From: Oscillospiraceae bacterium | GTDB lineage: Bacteria > Bacillota > Clostridia > Oscillospirales > Acutalibacteraceae | NCBI GenBank assembly: GCA_902774165.1 | Contig: CACYHJ010000080.1 | Location: 1 to 8,711, forward strand | Direction of reading: 5' to 3' | DNA length: 8,711 nucleotides | Shown here: positions 1 through 6,045 of the stretch, in pieces | Numbering within the stretch: the stretch's first letter is position 1 | Layout of the letters: every line of letters begins with the position of its first letter | Translations under genes and position numbers: made by a program | Notes under the pieces: model-generated | Databases searched by the model: none | The model's input: only the letters and a program-made list of their open reading frames with translations | What the model was told of the DNA's origin: nothing

Positions 1-1
1 C

Positions 2-490
2 TTTGCCGGCGAATCCCAGGCCCGCAACAAGTACACCTACTTCGCCTCCGTCGCGAAGAAGCAGGGCTTCGAGCAGATTTCCTCGCTGTTCCTGAAGACC
101 GCCGACAACGAGAAGGAGCACGCGAAGCTCTGGTTCAAGGAGCTGGAAGGCATCGGCTCCACCGCCGAGAACCTTGCCGCGGCGGCGGACGGCGAGAATT
201 ATGAGTGGACGGATATGTACGAAGGGTTCGCGAAGACCGCCGAAGAAGAGGGCTTTGCGGAGCTGGCGGCGAAATTCCGCGGCGTCGCCGCCATCGAGAA
301 GCAGCATGAGGAGCGCTACCGCGCCCTGCTGAAGAACGTGGAGACCGCCGCCGTGTTCGAGAAAAGCGAGGTCAAGGTCTGGGAATGCCGCAACTGCGGA
401 CACATCGTGGTCGGCACCAAGGCGCCGGAGATCTGCCCCGTCTGCGCCCATCCGCAGGCATATTTCGAGATTCACGAGGAAAATTATTGA
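2..490 (+). CDS. rbr: Rubrerythrin, 5'-truncated by window edge
   Basis: This is a non-heme iron peroxidase of anaerobes, which reduces hydrogen peroxide in the cytoplasm with electrons passed through its rubredoxin-like centre. The frame is open from base 2, giving 162 visible residues; comparison with Desulfovibrio rubrerythrin, recalled from memory, suggests about 16 N-terminal residues lie outside the window. Diiron ligands are recognisable: E4 in FAGESQAR, E37 and H40 in DNEKEH, E65 and E68 in GENYE, and E99 and H102 in IEKQHEERY (fragment numbering). The C-terminal rubredoxin-like domain has C129/C132 (CRNCG) and C145/C148 (CPVCAHP). The linker between the first two helix pairs is short, as in clostridial forms. 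An internal ATG at 215 is not the start, because essential diiron residues lie upstream of it. A strong terminator follows 16 bases after the stop. Confidence 0.96.
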   Translation, partial: FAGESQARNKYTYFASVAKKQGFEQISSLFLKTADNEKEHAKLWFKELEGIGSTAENLAAAADGENYEWTDMYEGFAKTAEEEGFAELAAKFRGVAAIEKQHEERYRALLKNVETAAVFEKSEVKVWECRNCGHIVVGTKAPEICPVCAHPQAYFEIHEENY

Positions 491-505
491 TTCCTGATAA
501 CAGGC

Positions 506-537
506 AAAAAACGGATCGCCGCGGCGGTCCGTTTTTT
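506..537. terminator. Bidirectional intrinsic terminator, rbr / DAHP synthase
   Basis: A perfect inverted repeat has arms AAAAAACGGA (506-515) and TCCGTTTTTT (528-537), and its GC-rich interior can extend the stem. The T-run ends the plus-strand rubrerythrin transcript; the A-run reads as a T-run on the minus strand. It can therefore also end the convergent DAHP synthase transcript, whose stop is at 616. I saw no better terminator between 538 and 615. Confidence 0.9.
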
Positions 538-615
538 CGTGGTATATCTTTTGTTTCAGAGGGAAAGCCTGAGCCGGTTACGGCGCGGCAGCCTTCGGAT
601 TTTTGTGACCGTCGG

Positions 616-1644
616 TCAGATCTGATCCGCGACGGAATAGATGAGTTCTTTCGATTTTTCCCAGCCGAGGCAGGGGTCGGTGATGGATTTTCCGTAAATG
701 CCCTCGCCGATCTTCTGCGCTCCGTCCTCAAGATAGCTTTCGATCATGAAGCCCTTGACGATGCGCCGGATCTCCTCGTTGTGGCGGGCGGAGTGCAGCA
801 CCTCGTTGGCGATGCGGATCTGCTCCAGATATTTTTTCCCGGAGTTGGAGTGGTTCGTGTCCACGATCACCGCGGGGTTCTTCAGCTCCTTCTTCGCGAA
901 CAGGTCGCAGAGCAGACGCAGGTCCTCATAATGATAATTCTGATGCGCCACGCCGTATTTGTCCACGCTGCCCCGCAGGATCGCGTGGGTCAGCGGGTTG
1001 CCGGTGGTCTCCACCTCCCAGCCGCGGTAGACGAACATGTGCGCCGCCTGCCCGGCGGTAATGGAATTCATCATCACGCCCAGGTCGCCGCCGGTGGGGT
1101 TCTTCATGCCCACGGGCACGCCGATGCCGCTGGCGACAAGGCGGTGCTCCTGGTTCTCCGACGAGCGCGCGCCGATGGCGACGTAGGAGAGCACGTCGTC
1201 AAGATAGCGGTAGTTCTGCACATAGAGCATCTCGTCCGCGCAGGACATGCCGAGCTCGTCGATGGCGCGGGAGTGCAGCTCGCGGATGGCGATGATGCCC
1301 TGCAGCATGTCGGGCTTTTTCTCCGGGTCCGGCTGATGCAGCATGCCCTTGTAGCCCTCGCCGGTGGTGCGGGGCTTGCCGGTGTAGATGCGGGGGATCA
1401 GGATCAGCTTGTCCTTCACTTCCTCCTGCACCCGCGCGAGGCGGGAAATATACTCCAGCACCGCGTCCTCCCGGTCGGCGCTGCAGGGGCCGATCACGAG
1501 CACCATTTTTTCGCTCTCGCCGGTGAAGACCTTTGCGATCTCCTCATCGCGCTCTTTTTTGATCCGGACCGCCTTTTCGGTCAGCGGAAACTCTTTTTTG
1601 ATCTCCATCGGGATCGGCAGCTTGCGCAGGAACGTCATGGACAT
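616..1644 (-). CDS. aroF: 3-deoxy-7-phosphoheptulonate (DAHP) synthase, type I alpha
   Basis: This enzyme condenses phosphoenolpyruvate and erythrose 4-phosphate to DAHP, the first step of the shikimate pathway. It has 342 residues against about 350 for the E. coli AroF/G/H enzymes. Family motifs in order are IGPCSADRED (51-60), PRIYTGKPRTT (84-94), GARSSENQEHR (158-168), a KNPTGGDLGV loop (181-190), ILRGS (222-226), VDTNHSNS (261-268), MIESYLEDG (300-308) and GKSITDPCLGW (318-328). Metal ligands expected from AroG are present as C54, H265, E302 and D323; PEP-contacting K181, R160 and R224 also align. The loop corresponding to AroG Pro150-Gln151 reads Tyr145-Arg146, so feedback inhibition may differ. 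The start at 1644 is preferred because AAAGGGGG lies 8 bases upstream; a second ATG two codons later is too far from it. The symbol is generic: aroF, aroG and aroH cannot be told apart here. Confidence 0.95.
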   Translation of the reverse strand: MSMTFLRKLPIPMEIKKEFPLTEKAVRIKKERDEEIAKVFTGESEKMVLVIGPCSADREDAVLEYISRLARVQEEVKDKLILIPRIYTGKPRTTGEGYKGMLHQPDPEKKPDMLQGIIAIRELHSRAIDELGMSCADEMLYVQNYRYLDDVLSYVAIGARSSENQEHRLVASGIGVPVGMKNPTGGDLGVMMNSITAGQAAHMFVYRGWEVETTGNPLTHAILRGSVDKYGVAHQNYHYEDLRLLCDLFAKKELKNPAVIVDTNHSNSGKKYLEQIRIANEVLHSARHNEEIRRIVKGFMIESYLEDGAQKIGEGIYGKSITDPCLGWEKSKELIYSVADQI

Positions 1645-1662
1645 GGAAAAATCCCCCTTTGC

Positions 1663-1701
1663 CGGATAAAACGCGGACCCTCCGCCCGTGGGTTTTATCC
1701 G
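1663..1701 (-). promoter_or_regulatory. Nested hairpin in DAHP synthase 5' leader
   Basis: Outer arms CGGATAAAAC (1663-1672) and GTTTTATCCG (1692-1701) are a perfect 10-bp inverted repeat. Inside lies a second perfect hairpin, GCGGA (1673-1677) and TCCGC (1681-1685) with a 3-base loop. On the minus strand the structure ends only 2-3 bases before the AAAGGGGG ribosome binding site, and it would sit at the very 5' end of the predicted mRNA. It could stabilise the mRNA or affect ribosome loading. No U-tract follows, so it is not a simple terminator. Its function is inferred only. Confidence 0.6.
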
Positions 1702-1715
1702 TATTAAATACGGAT
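1697..1715. promoter_or_regulatory. Operator-like palindrome at DAHP synthase start site
   Basis: ATCCGTATT-A-AATACGGAT is a perfect 9+1+9 palindrome. It overlaps the last two bases of the predicted -10 box, and its centre (1706) coincides with the expected transcription start. This is the classic position for a repressor operator. I do not recognise it as a TrpR, TyrR or other named site. One arm shares CGGAT with the leader hairpin, so the two structures could not form at the same time if both were transcribed. Confidence 0.6.
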
Positions 1716-1742
1716 TCTAACATAAATAAAATAAAAATTCAA
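1714..1742 (-). promoter_or_regulatory. Sigma-70-type promoter for DAHP synthase
   Basis: On the minus strand there is a TTGAAT -35 box (1742-1737), a 17-base spacer, and a TAGAAT -10 box (1719-1714) preceded by an extended TGT. It gives a predicted start near 1706-1708 and a leader of roughly 60 bases before the ATG at 1644. Confidence 0.7.
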
Positions 1743-1773
1743 GATATACGGTGAAAAACGGATAGATATACGG
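1742..1773. repeat. Tandem AGATATACGG direct repeat upstream of the -35 box
   Basis: AGATATACGG occurs at 1742-1751 and 1764-1773, exactly 22 bases apart, or about two helical turns, so both face the same side of the DNA. The nearer copy abuts the -35 box of the DAHP synthase promoter. The minus-strand core CCGTAT also occurs in the palindrome at 1697-1715, suggesting one regulator binding several half-sites. The binding protein is unknown. Confidence 0.5.
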
Positions 1774-1838
1774 GAATTTGTATTATTTGCTCTTGTGTTT
1801 TTAATTCTTTTATGGTACGATAAAAGGGCGAAATACAT

Positions 1839-1904
1839 CCGGAGATTCACGATCAGAATCTGTTGCGCTTTTTTGCTTGCGCAGGAAAAGCGTAACGCGT
1901 AACA
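1839..1904 (-). repeat. Dispersed two-hairpin element, copy 1
   Basis: Bases 1861-1904 match the reverse complement of 5449-5492 over 44 bases with 3 differences. Read on the minus strand, the core folds into a long hairpin (GTTACGCTTTT pairing with AAAAGCGCAAC, one A-C mismatch) closed by a GCAA tetraloop. A second small hairpin follows, AGATTC/GAATCT (1843-1848 and 1856-1861), then CCGG. Copy 2 has the same order, with the outer pair of the second hairpin changed from A-T to G-C. The element carries no gene. It may be a REP-like or MITE-like extragenic unit, or a structured RNA domain. Confidence 0.75.
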
Positions 1905-1954
1905 GGTCACCCGCCCGCGTAACGGACCGTTCGTCACGGAATTTCGACCGTTCG
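1890..1954. repeat. Clustered GCGTAAC and GACCGTTCG short repeats
   Basis: The heptamer GCGTAAC occurs at 1890-1896, 1897-1903 and 1917-1923. GACCGTTCG occurs at 1925-1933 and 1946-1954, spaced 21 bases, about two helical turns. AACGG-A-CCGTT (1921-1931) is a small perfect palindrome overlapping both sets. The first two heptamers belong to the dispersed element. The rest sit just upstream of the rightward promoter and could be regulator sites, but no known motif was recognised. Confidence 0.45.
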
Positions 1955-1975
1955 GCGACTTTTTTATCAATCCCG

Positions 1976-2003
1976 TTGCAATTCCATTGTTTTTTGTTAT
2001 ACA
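1976..2003 (+). promoter_or_regulatory. Putative promoter of the secreted lipase-like gene
   Basis: TTGCAA (1976-1981), a 16-base spacer and TATACA (1998-2003), with an extended TGT just before the -10 box. The predicted start near 2010 leaves a leader of about 40 bases that contains GGAGG (2037-2041), 8 bases before the ATG. A TATAAT at 2030-2035 was not chosen because it would leave almost no leader. Confidence 0.5.
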
Positions 2004-2049
2004 ATTCTATAAGGTAATATCGGATATACTATAATCGGAGGTTTTCGGT

Positions 2050-5000
2050 ATGAAAAGAACAGGCGGTAAAATTCTTTCGATCCTGCTGGCTGCGGTGATG
2101 ATCTTATCCCTCGCGCCGTTCGGCGTATTGTCGGATCTGGCGAAGACCGCGCTGCCCGTCGCGGCGGCGAAATCTTACGCTGTCGGCGATATCATCGAGT
2201 TCGGCGGCTACCCGCAGACTCAGGTGACCGACAAGGCGACGATCGCCGCGCTGGACGACATAGATAAAAACTGGATCAGCTACGGCTATTACTCCGGAAC
2301 GGGGGACTATCACGACGGCAATATGCAGCCCGGCGACTGGATGCGCTATGCCGATATTGTATACGACGGAGACAAATACCGTGCCGTGACGTTTGATACC
2401 TACAGACCGTATTTGACCGGTCACACGGCGTCAAGTTCAAAAACATATCAGGACGACAACGGATACTCCTGCGGGACGACGTATTATTTCAAATGGGAAA
2501 CCCTCAAATGGAGGGTTCTCGATCCTGCCGCGGGGCTGGTGATGAGCGAGAAGATTATCGACTCTCAAGCGTATCAAAATACAGTTTATGAAGCGAATGA
2601 TGAATACTGGCAGGATGAAACGCAGAGCGTCTACGCCAACGATTACGCGACCAGTTCAATCCGTAGCTGGCTGATCAATGATTTCTATAATAACGCCTTT
2701 TCCTCCGCGGAGCAGGCTCTGATCGGCAATACCGTGCTGGACAACAGCGCGTGTTCGACCGATGATTCTCAATATGACAGCACGTCAACAACGGATAAAA
2801 TCTTTCTGCTTTCCTATCACGATATGCTGAACGCTACATACGGGTTCAGCTCATCTGGCAGCGCTAATGATACCGCCCGGCGCGCGCAGGGCACGGATTA
2901 CGCGAAATGTCAGGGGTTAGGGACTCACATCGTCAACCCTTCATGGTGGCTGCGTTCGCCGGGGTGGCGCTCCGACTTCGCGCCTATCGTCGAAAACGAC
3001 GGCTTTGTCATGAACGGCAGTTACGTCAGCAACACCTACGAAGGCGTTCGGCCCGCTTTTCAATTCAAATCCGGAATCTCAGAATCTTCTAATCCCGCCG
3101 GCGGGTCCGGGTCCGGCGCTGCCGGGACGGCGACCGACCCGGAGCCGCAGCCTGTGACCTTCAAGATCGACGGCGTCAAGGGCGAAACGGATATTTCCTT
3201 CCGGCAGGCGTGGTTCTCGCAGGATTCAAAAATATATAATCATGAACTTGCAGCATTTTGTTCTCAGTTTGCGATGCTGGGGTATGACGACAACATCGAA
3301 GACGACGACGGGAACGTCATTCAGGAGAAACCGAATCTGCGAGCGGCTCTTCGCGCGATCGGCATGTTCGGCATCAGTATTGAGAGCATGGCGGAGCAGG
3401 AGAAGGTCAATAATTTTATCGCTCATCGAAAGATTACGGTCGGCGGGCAAAGCTATACGCTGCTTTTTACGGGCTTTATCGGCTCCTATAAAAAACAGTG
3501 GTATTCGAATTTTGCGCCCGGAACCGGGGAAACGCATCAGGGATTTCAGAACGCCGCGGACTATATGTACGGGCGGCTGAACGGTTACATCAGAAATCAT
3601 GAACTTGCCGCCAATAATAATCCCATGATAATCCTGATTACGGGACACAGCCGCGGCGCGGCGACCGCAAATCTTGTCGCAGCGCGGCTGATCAAAGAAC
3701 AAAAATGGGCGGCGAAGGAACATATTTATACATACGCTTTTGCCACGCCGAACTCCACCAGACGAAAGGACAGAAATGATCCGGACTACAAAAGGATCTT
3801 CAATATCGTCAATCCGGAGGATTTTGTAACGAAATGCCTGCCCGCGCCGTGGGGTTACGGCAGATACGGCGTGACCTATACGCTGCCCAGCAAGACCAAT
3901 TCCGGCGGAGGCGGGGAATACACTCGGTACCTGACAAACATGAGATCCTATTATTCAAAGTTTAAGACGGGAAAAACTTACAGTCCGTTCCCGCTTGGTG
4001 AAGTCGCCACATGGGAGCTGCTGGAGAAAATGACGGTTGCGATCCCGTCGATCTATCTTTTTAACTTGCCGATTCTGAAACTGAAAAAAACACCGATCTC
4101 CATGCAGGATTATTTCAAAAAATCCCTTTGCGCTTTCCTTGCCGAAACAGGCGTTGCGAAGGCAAACGCGGGAGCGCTTCTTATTTCGACATTTGCATCG
4201 CAGCCGACCGAATACTTTATAACCAGCCCCGTTATATTCAGTGTCACCAACTATTTTGTCGGAAATCAGGGGATCGGCGCCGTGGCGCAAATGGTCAATC
4301 TGGATCTTTCCGACGAGTATTTTGCGAAAGCGCACAGTTGCGAGACCTATTGCGCGTATATGTGCAGTATGACCAAAGCGGAGTTGACTGCCCCGCGAAG
4401 CGGATATCTTGGCTCGGTCAACTGCCCTGTGGATATCGAGATCTACGACAAGGCGACGGGTGAGCTCGTCGGAAGGATCAGAGATAACGTCGTGGACGAG
4501 GAGATCGCCGCAAGAGAGGATTCCGTCGTGATGACCGTCGAGGGCGACGAAAAGACATACTGGCTGCCCGGAAACGGCGATTACGACGTGCGCCTGATCG
4601 GCAACGACAAGGGAACAATGGATCTCAACACGGTTACGATTGACGGGGACGGTACGGAGATCGACCGCGTCTGCTTCTTTGACGTCCCCCTTGAGGAAGG
4701 GAAGACCTACGAGGCGGCGTATGATCCGGAGGCGCCTTCGGCTCAGAAGATCGTTCTTGCGGATGAAAACGGCGGGCATATCACGCCGGACGCGGCGTTC
4801 GGCGCGGAGGAACTGCCGAAGTACAGCGTGGAGCTGAGCGCGGAGGGCGACGGTTCCGTCTGTGAAAGCCTCACGGTCCCGGCGGGCGATTACGTGACCG
4901 TGTACGCCGAACCGCAGGATGCGGCAGTTTTTCTCGGCTGGTATCAGGACGGCGCGCTGATTTCAAAAGAAGCGGAATACCGGTTCCGTCCCGCCGGGGA

Positions 5001-5370
5001 TATGACGCTTGTCGCAAAGTTTGAATCTGCGGAGCCTTCGACAACCGAACCGCCCGCAACGCAGCCTCCCGTTTCGGAACCGGCGCAGGATTGCCTGATC
5101 GGCGACGTGGATGGAGACGGTAAAATCAAGGCGGGGGACGCGCGCAAGGCGCTTCGTTTTTCGGCACGGCTGGATACGCCGACCGGAATGCAATCCGTTC
5201 TTGCCGACGTTGACGGCGACGGCAAGGTCAAGGCCTCGGACGCGAGACGGATCCTCCGATATGCCGCGCGGATTCAACGCGAGGACGCAGAAAGCCTGAT
5301 CGGGCGAACGGTCAGATTCTTCCCGGAAAGATTTTCTCAGGACAGAGAAGATTGGTTTGAAATACAATAG
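2050..5370 (+). CDS. Secreted DUF6273 / class 3 lipase-like / dockerin protein
   Basis: This is a 1106-residue exported multidomain protein. Residues 1-40 are a signal peptide (KRTGGK, hydrophobic core, likely cleavage after PVAAA). Residues about 43-338 form a DUF6273, C-type-lectin-like domain (FGGYPQT, LKWRVLD, SSIRSWLINDFY, WWLRSPGW, EGVRPAF). A Gly/Ser/Pro linker (345-367) leads to a class 3 lipase-like alpha/beta hydrolase (about 370-780): the FTGF strand, HQGF (496-499), nucleophile elbow GHSRG with S534, probable acid D591 in NPEDFV, and probable base H762 in AHSCETY. Beta-rich segments follow (790-920), then an InlB-like repeat (924-992, with FLGWYQDG), a Pro/Thr linker (993-1013) and a type I dockerin (1015-1076) with calcium loops D1019/D1021/D1023/D1030 and D1053/D1055/D1057/D1064. 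A 30-residue tail ends it. It may attach to a cohesin scaffold or cell wall and act on lipid, ester or peptide bonds; the substrate is unknown. GGAGG 8 bases upstream fixes the start. GC content is visibly lower in the hydrolase part than in the flanking housekeeping genes. Confidence 0.9.
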   Translation: MKRTGGKILSILLAAVMILSLAPFGVLSDLAKTALPVAAAKSYAVGDIIEFGGYPQTQVTDKATIAALDDIDKNWISYGYYSGTGDYHDGNMQPGDWMRYADIVYDGDKYRAVTFDTYRPYLTGHTASSSKTYQDDNGYSCGTTYYFKWETLKWRVLDPAAGLVMSEKIIDSQAYQNTVYEANDEYWQDETQSVYANDYATSSIRSWLINDFYNNAFSSAEQALIGNTVLDNSACSTDDSQYDSTSTTDKIFLLSYHDMLNATYGFSSSGSANDTARRAQGTDYAKCQGLGTHIVNPSWWLRSPGWRSDFAPIVENDGFVMNGSYVSNTYEGVRPAFQFKSGISESSNPAGGSGSGAAGTATDPEPQPVTFKIDGVKGETDISFRQAWFSQDSKIYNHELAAFCSQFAMLGYDDNIEDDDGNVIQEKPNLRAALRAIGMFGISIESMAEQEKVNNFIAHRKITVGGQSYTLLFTGFIGSYKKQWYSNFAPGTGETHQGFQNAADYMYGRLNGYIRNHELAANNNPMIILITGHSRGAATANLVAARLIKEQKWAAKEHIYTYAFATPNSTRRKDRNDPDYKRIFNIVNPEDFVTKCLPAPWGYGRYGVTYTLPSKTNSGGGGEYTRYLTNMRSYYSKFKTGKTYSPFPLGEVATWELLEKMTVAIPSIYLFNLPILKLKKTPISMQDYFKKSLCAFLAETGVAKANAGALLISTFASQPTEYFITSPVIFSVTNYFVGNQGIGAVAQMVNLDLSDEYFAKAHSCETYCAYMCSMTKAELTAPRSGYLGSVNCPVDIEIYDKATGELVGRIRDNVVDEEIAAREDSVVMTVEGDEKTYWLPGNGDYDVRLIGNDKGTMDLNTVTIDGDGTEIDRVCFFDVPLEEGKTYEAAYDPEAPSAQKIVLADENGGHITPDAAFGAEELPKYSVELSAEGDGSVCESLTVPAGDYVTVYAEPQDAAVFLGWYQDGALISKEAEYRFRPAGDMTLVAKFESAEPSTTEPPATQPPVSEPAQDCLIGDVDGDGKIKAGDARKALRFSARLDTPTGMQSVLADVDGDGKVKASDARRILRYAARIQREDAESLIGRTVRFFPERFSQDREDWFEIQ

Positions 5371-5393
5371 TCACCGCCGGATACGGTAAAAGA

Positions 5394-5436
5394 ATTCCGG
5401 GGTTGCCGCAAAAGCGGCAACCCCGGAATCTTTCTT
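5394..5436. terminator. Strong intrinsic terminator after the dockerin gene
   Basis: A perfect 16-bp stem (5394-5409 with 5414-5429) has an AAAA loop and is followed by CTTTCTT, 23 bases after the stop codon at 5370. On the minus strand the stem is followed by TCTTTT, so it may also stop transcription of the convergent zinc-ribbon gene. Confidence 0.92.
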
Positions 5437-5448
5437 AACGCGGAAGCT

Positions 5449-5512
5449 TGTTACGCGTTACGCTTTTCCTGCGCAAGCAGAAGAGCGTAACAAGGCAGGA
5501 TTCAGAATCCGG
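5449..5512 (+). repeat. Dispersed two-hairpin element, copy 2 (inverted)
   Basis: The plus strand here matches the minus strand of 1839-1904. The main hairpin pairs GTTACGCTTTTC with GAAGAGCGTAAC, has one bulged C, continues as TGC/GCA and closes with a GCAA tetraloop. The second hairpin is GGATTC (5498-5503) and GAATCC (5505-5510), followed by CCGG. A further small inverted repeat, CGGCTTT/AAAGCCG (5510-5530), follows only in this copy. The element lies between two convergent genes, downstream of the terminator at 5394-5436. No protein is called; an open frame across it resembles one across copy 1 only because the DNA is repeated. Confidence 0.75.
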
Positions 5513-5577
5513 CTTTCTGCGAAAAAGCCGATATTCATGTTCGGAAAACACGGGACTGTTGCTGCTAATAGTTGTTT

Positions 5578-5991
5578 TTACTGCTGTTGATTTTGGGAGA
5601 AAGGATTGCCGCATGTGGGGCAGAACCGCGGAAGAGAAAACCCTGCAGGCATTGTCCAACCGCATTTTTCACAGCGAATGCTCGGTATCGAATTACCAGT
5701 ATATCCGGGATGCTGCTGAGGATAAAACTGTTGCAGATAGTTTTGTGAAGGATTATTCACGGAATTGGCTTGTAGCTCTTTTCTTTTTTTCTTTCCTGCG
5801 AGAGTTACTATCAGTCCGATAATAAAGACAACAATTGAAATAACAAGAATGCCGATAATTCTTTCCTGATAAGCAGAGTGATAGTTGCGATTAAAGCTTT
5901 CCCAGTCATCAATGATAATTATGCCCGAATAAAAAATTCCGACTAATGCGGCAATGAGAATGATGATCCCGATGATTCTTCTGTTTGTCAT
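5578..5991 (-). CDS. Two-pass membrane protein with C-terminal zinc ribbon
   Basis: This is a 137-residue protein of unknown function. It has a basic N-terminus (MTNRR), hydrophobic segments at about 5-27 and 45-66, a strongly basic GKKKRKE at 66-72, a Gln/Asn/Pro-rich linker (75-100), and a zinc ribbon with C107/C110 (CEKC) and C124/C127 (CPTC). The positive-inside rule places both ends in the cytoplasm, with a short external loop (about 28-44). The frame is open to 6069, but the ATG at 5991 is chosen because GGAGG (6001-6005) lies 9 bases upstream and a consensus promoter at 6016-6045 would start transcription inside the longer version. It is transcribed separately from glgP. The fold suggests a membrane-tethered metal- or nucleic-acid-binding module, but no role can be assigned. 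The protein and its region are AT-richer than the neighbours. Confidence 0.82.
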   Translation of the reverse strand: MTNRRIIGIIILIAALVGIFYSGIIIIDDWESFNRNYHSAYQERIIGILVISIVVFIIGLIVTLAGKKKRKELQANSVNNPSQNYLQQFYPQQHPGYTGNSIPSIRCEKCGWTMPAGFSLPRFCPTCGNPFSQNQQQ

Positions 5992-6015
5992 AAAACAAAA
6001 CCTCCTTTTTTTGGT

Positions 6016-6045
6016 ATTATAATACACGATATGTGATATTGTCAA
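6016..6045 (-). promoter_or_regulatory. Consensus promoter for the zinc-ribbon gene
   Basis: On the minus strand: TTGACA (6045-6040), an 18-base spacer and TATAAT (6021-6016). Both boxes match the sigma-70/sigma-A consensus perfectly. It lies just upstream of the AAAGGAGG ribosome binding site, leaving a short leader. Confidence 0.85.

Larger units (their letters stand above)
1645..2049. other. Divergent intergenic region without genes
   Basis: These 405 bases separate the DAHP synthase (-) from the secreted lipase-like gene (+). They hold the DAHP synthase leader hairpin, operator-like palindrome and promoter (1663-1773), an AT-rich stretch, copy 1 of a dispersed hairpin element (1839-1904), a cluster of short repeats (1890-1954) and the rightward promoter (1976-2003). 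Small open frames here show no convincing start signals or protein family, and two owe part of their sequence to the repeat element. I call no gene in this stretch. Confidence 0.75.

Noticed and set aside
385..1707. Long plus-strand open frame (440 codons) over the DAHP synthase gene
   Set aside because: It runs antisense to a gene with full family motifs and gives low-complexity Ala/Val/His/Asp/Arg-rich protein typical of a shadow frame in GC-rich DNA.
1890..1960. CRISPR-like short repeat cluster
   Set aside because: Repeats are only 7-9 bases, with irregular spacing and no unique spacers of uniform length; better read as possible binding sites.
1704..1970. Aromatic-rich short frame (ends NFYFIYVRIRI) as an attenuation leader peptide for DAHP synthase
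   Set aside because: It lies upstream of and across the predicted promoter, so it would not be in the mRNA; Phe, Tyr and Ile codons are expected by chance in such AT-rich DNA, and no ribosome binding site or terminator/antiterminator pair follows.
1839..5512. Composite transposon bounded by the inverted repeats
   Set aside because: No transposase or integrase between or beside the repeats, and no obvious target-site duplication at the outer edges; kept only as a repeat pair.
5448..5822. Plus-strand 124-codon frame across the repeat element and the zinc-ribbon gene
   Set aside because: Its similarity to a frame near 1810-2004 comes only from the repeated DNA, and it is antisense to the better supported zinc-ribbon gene.
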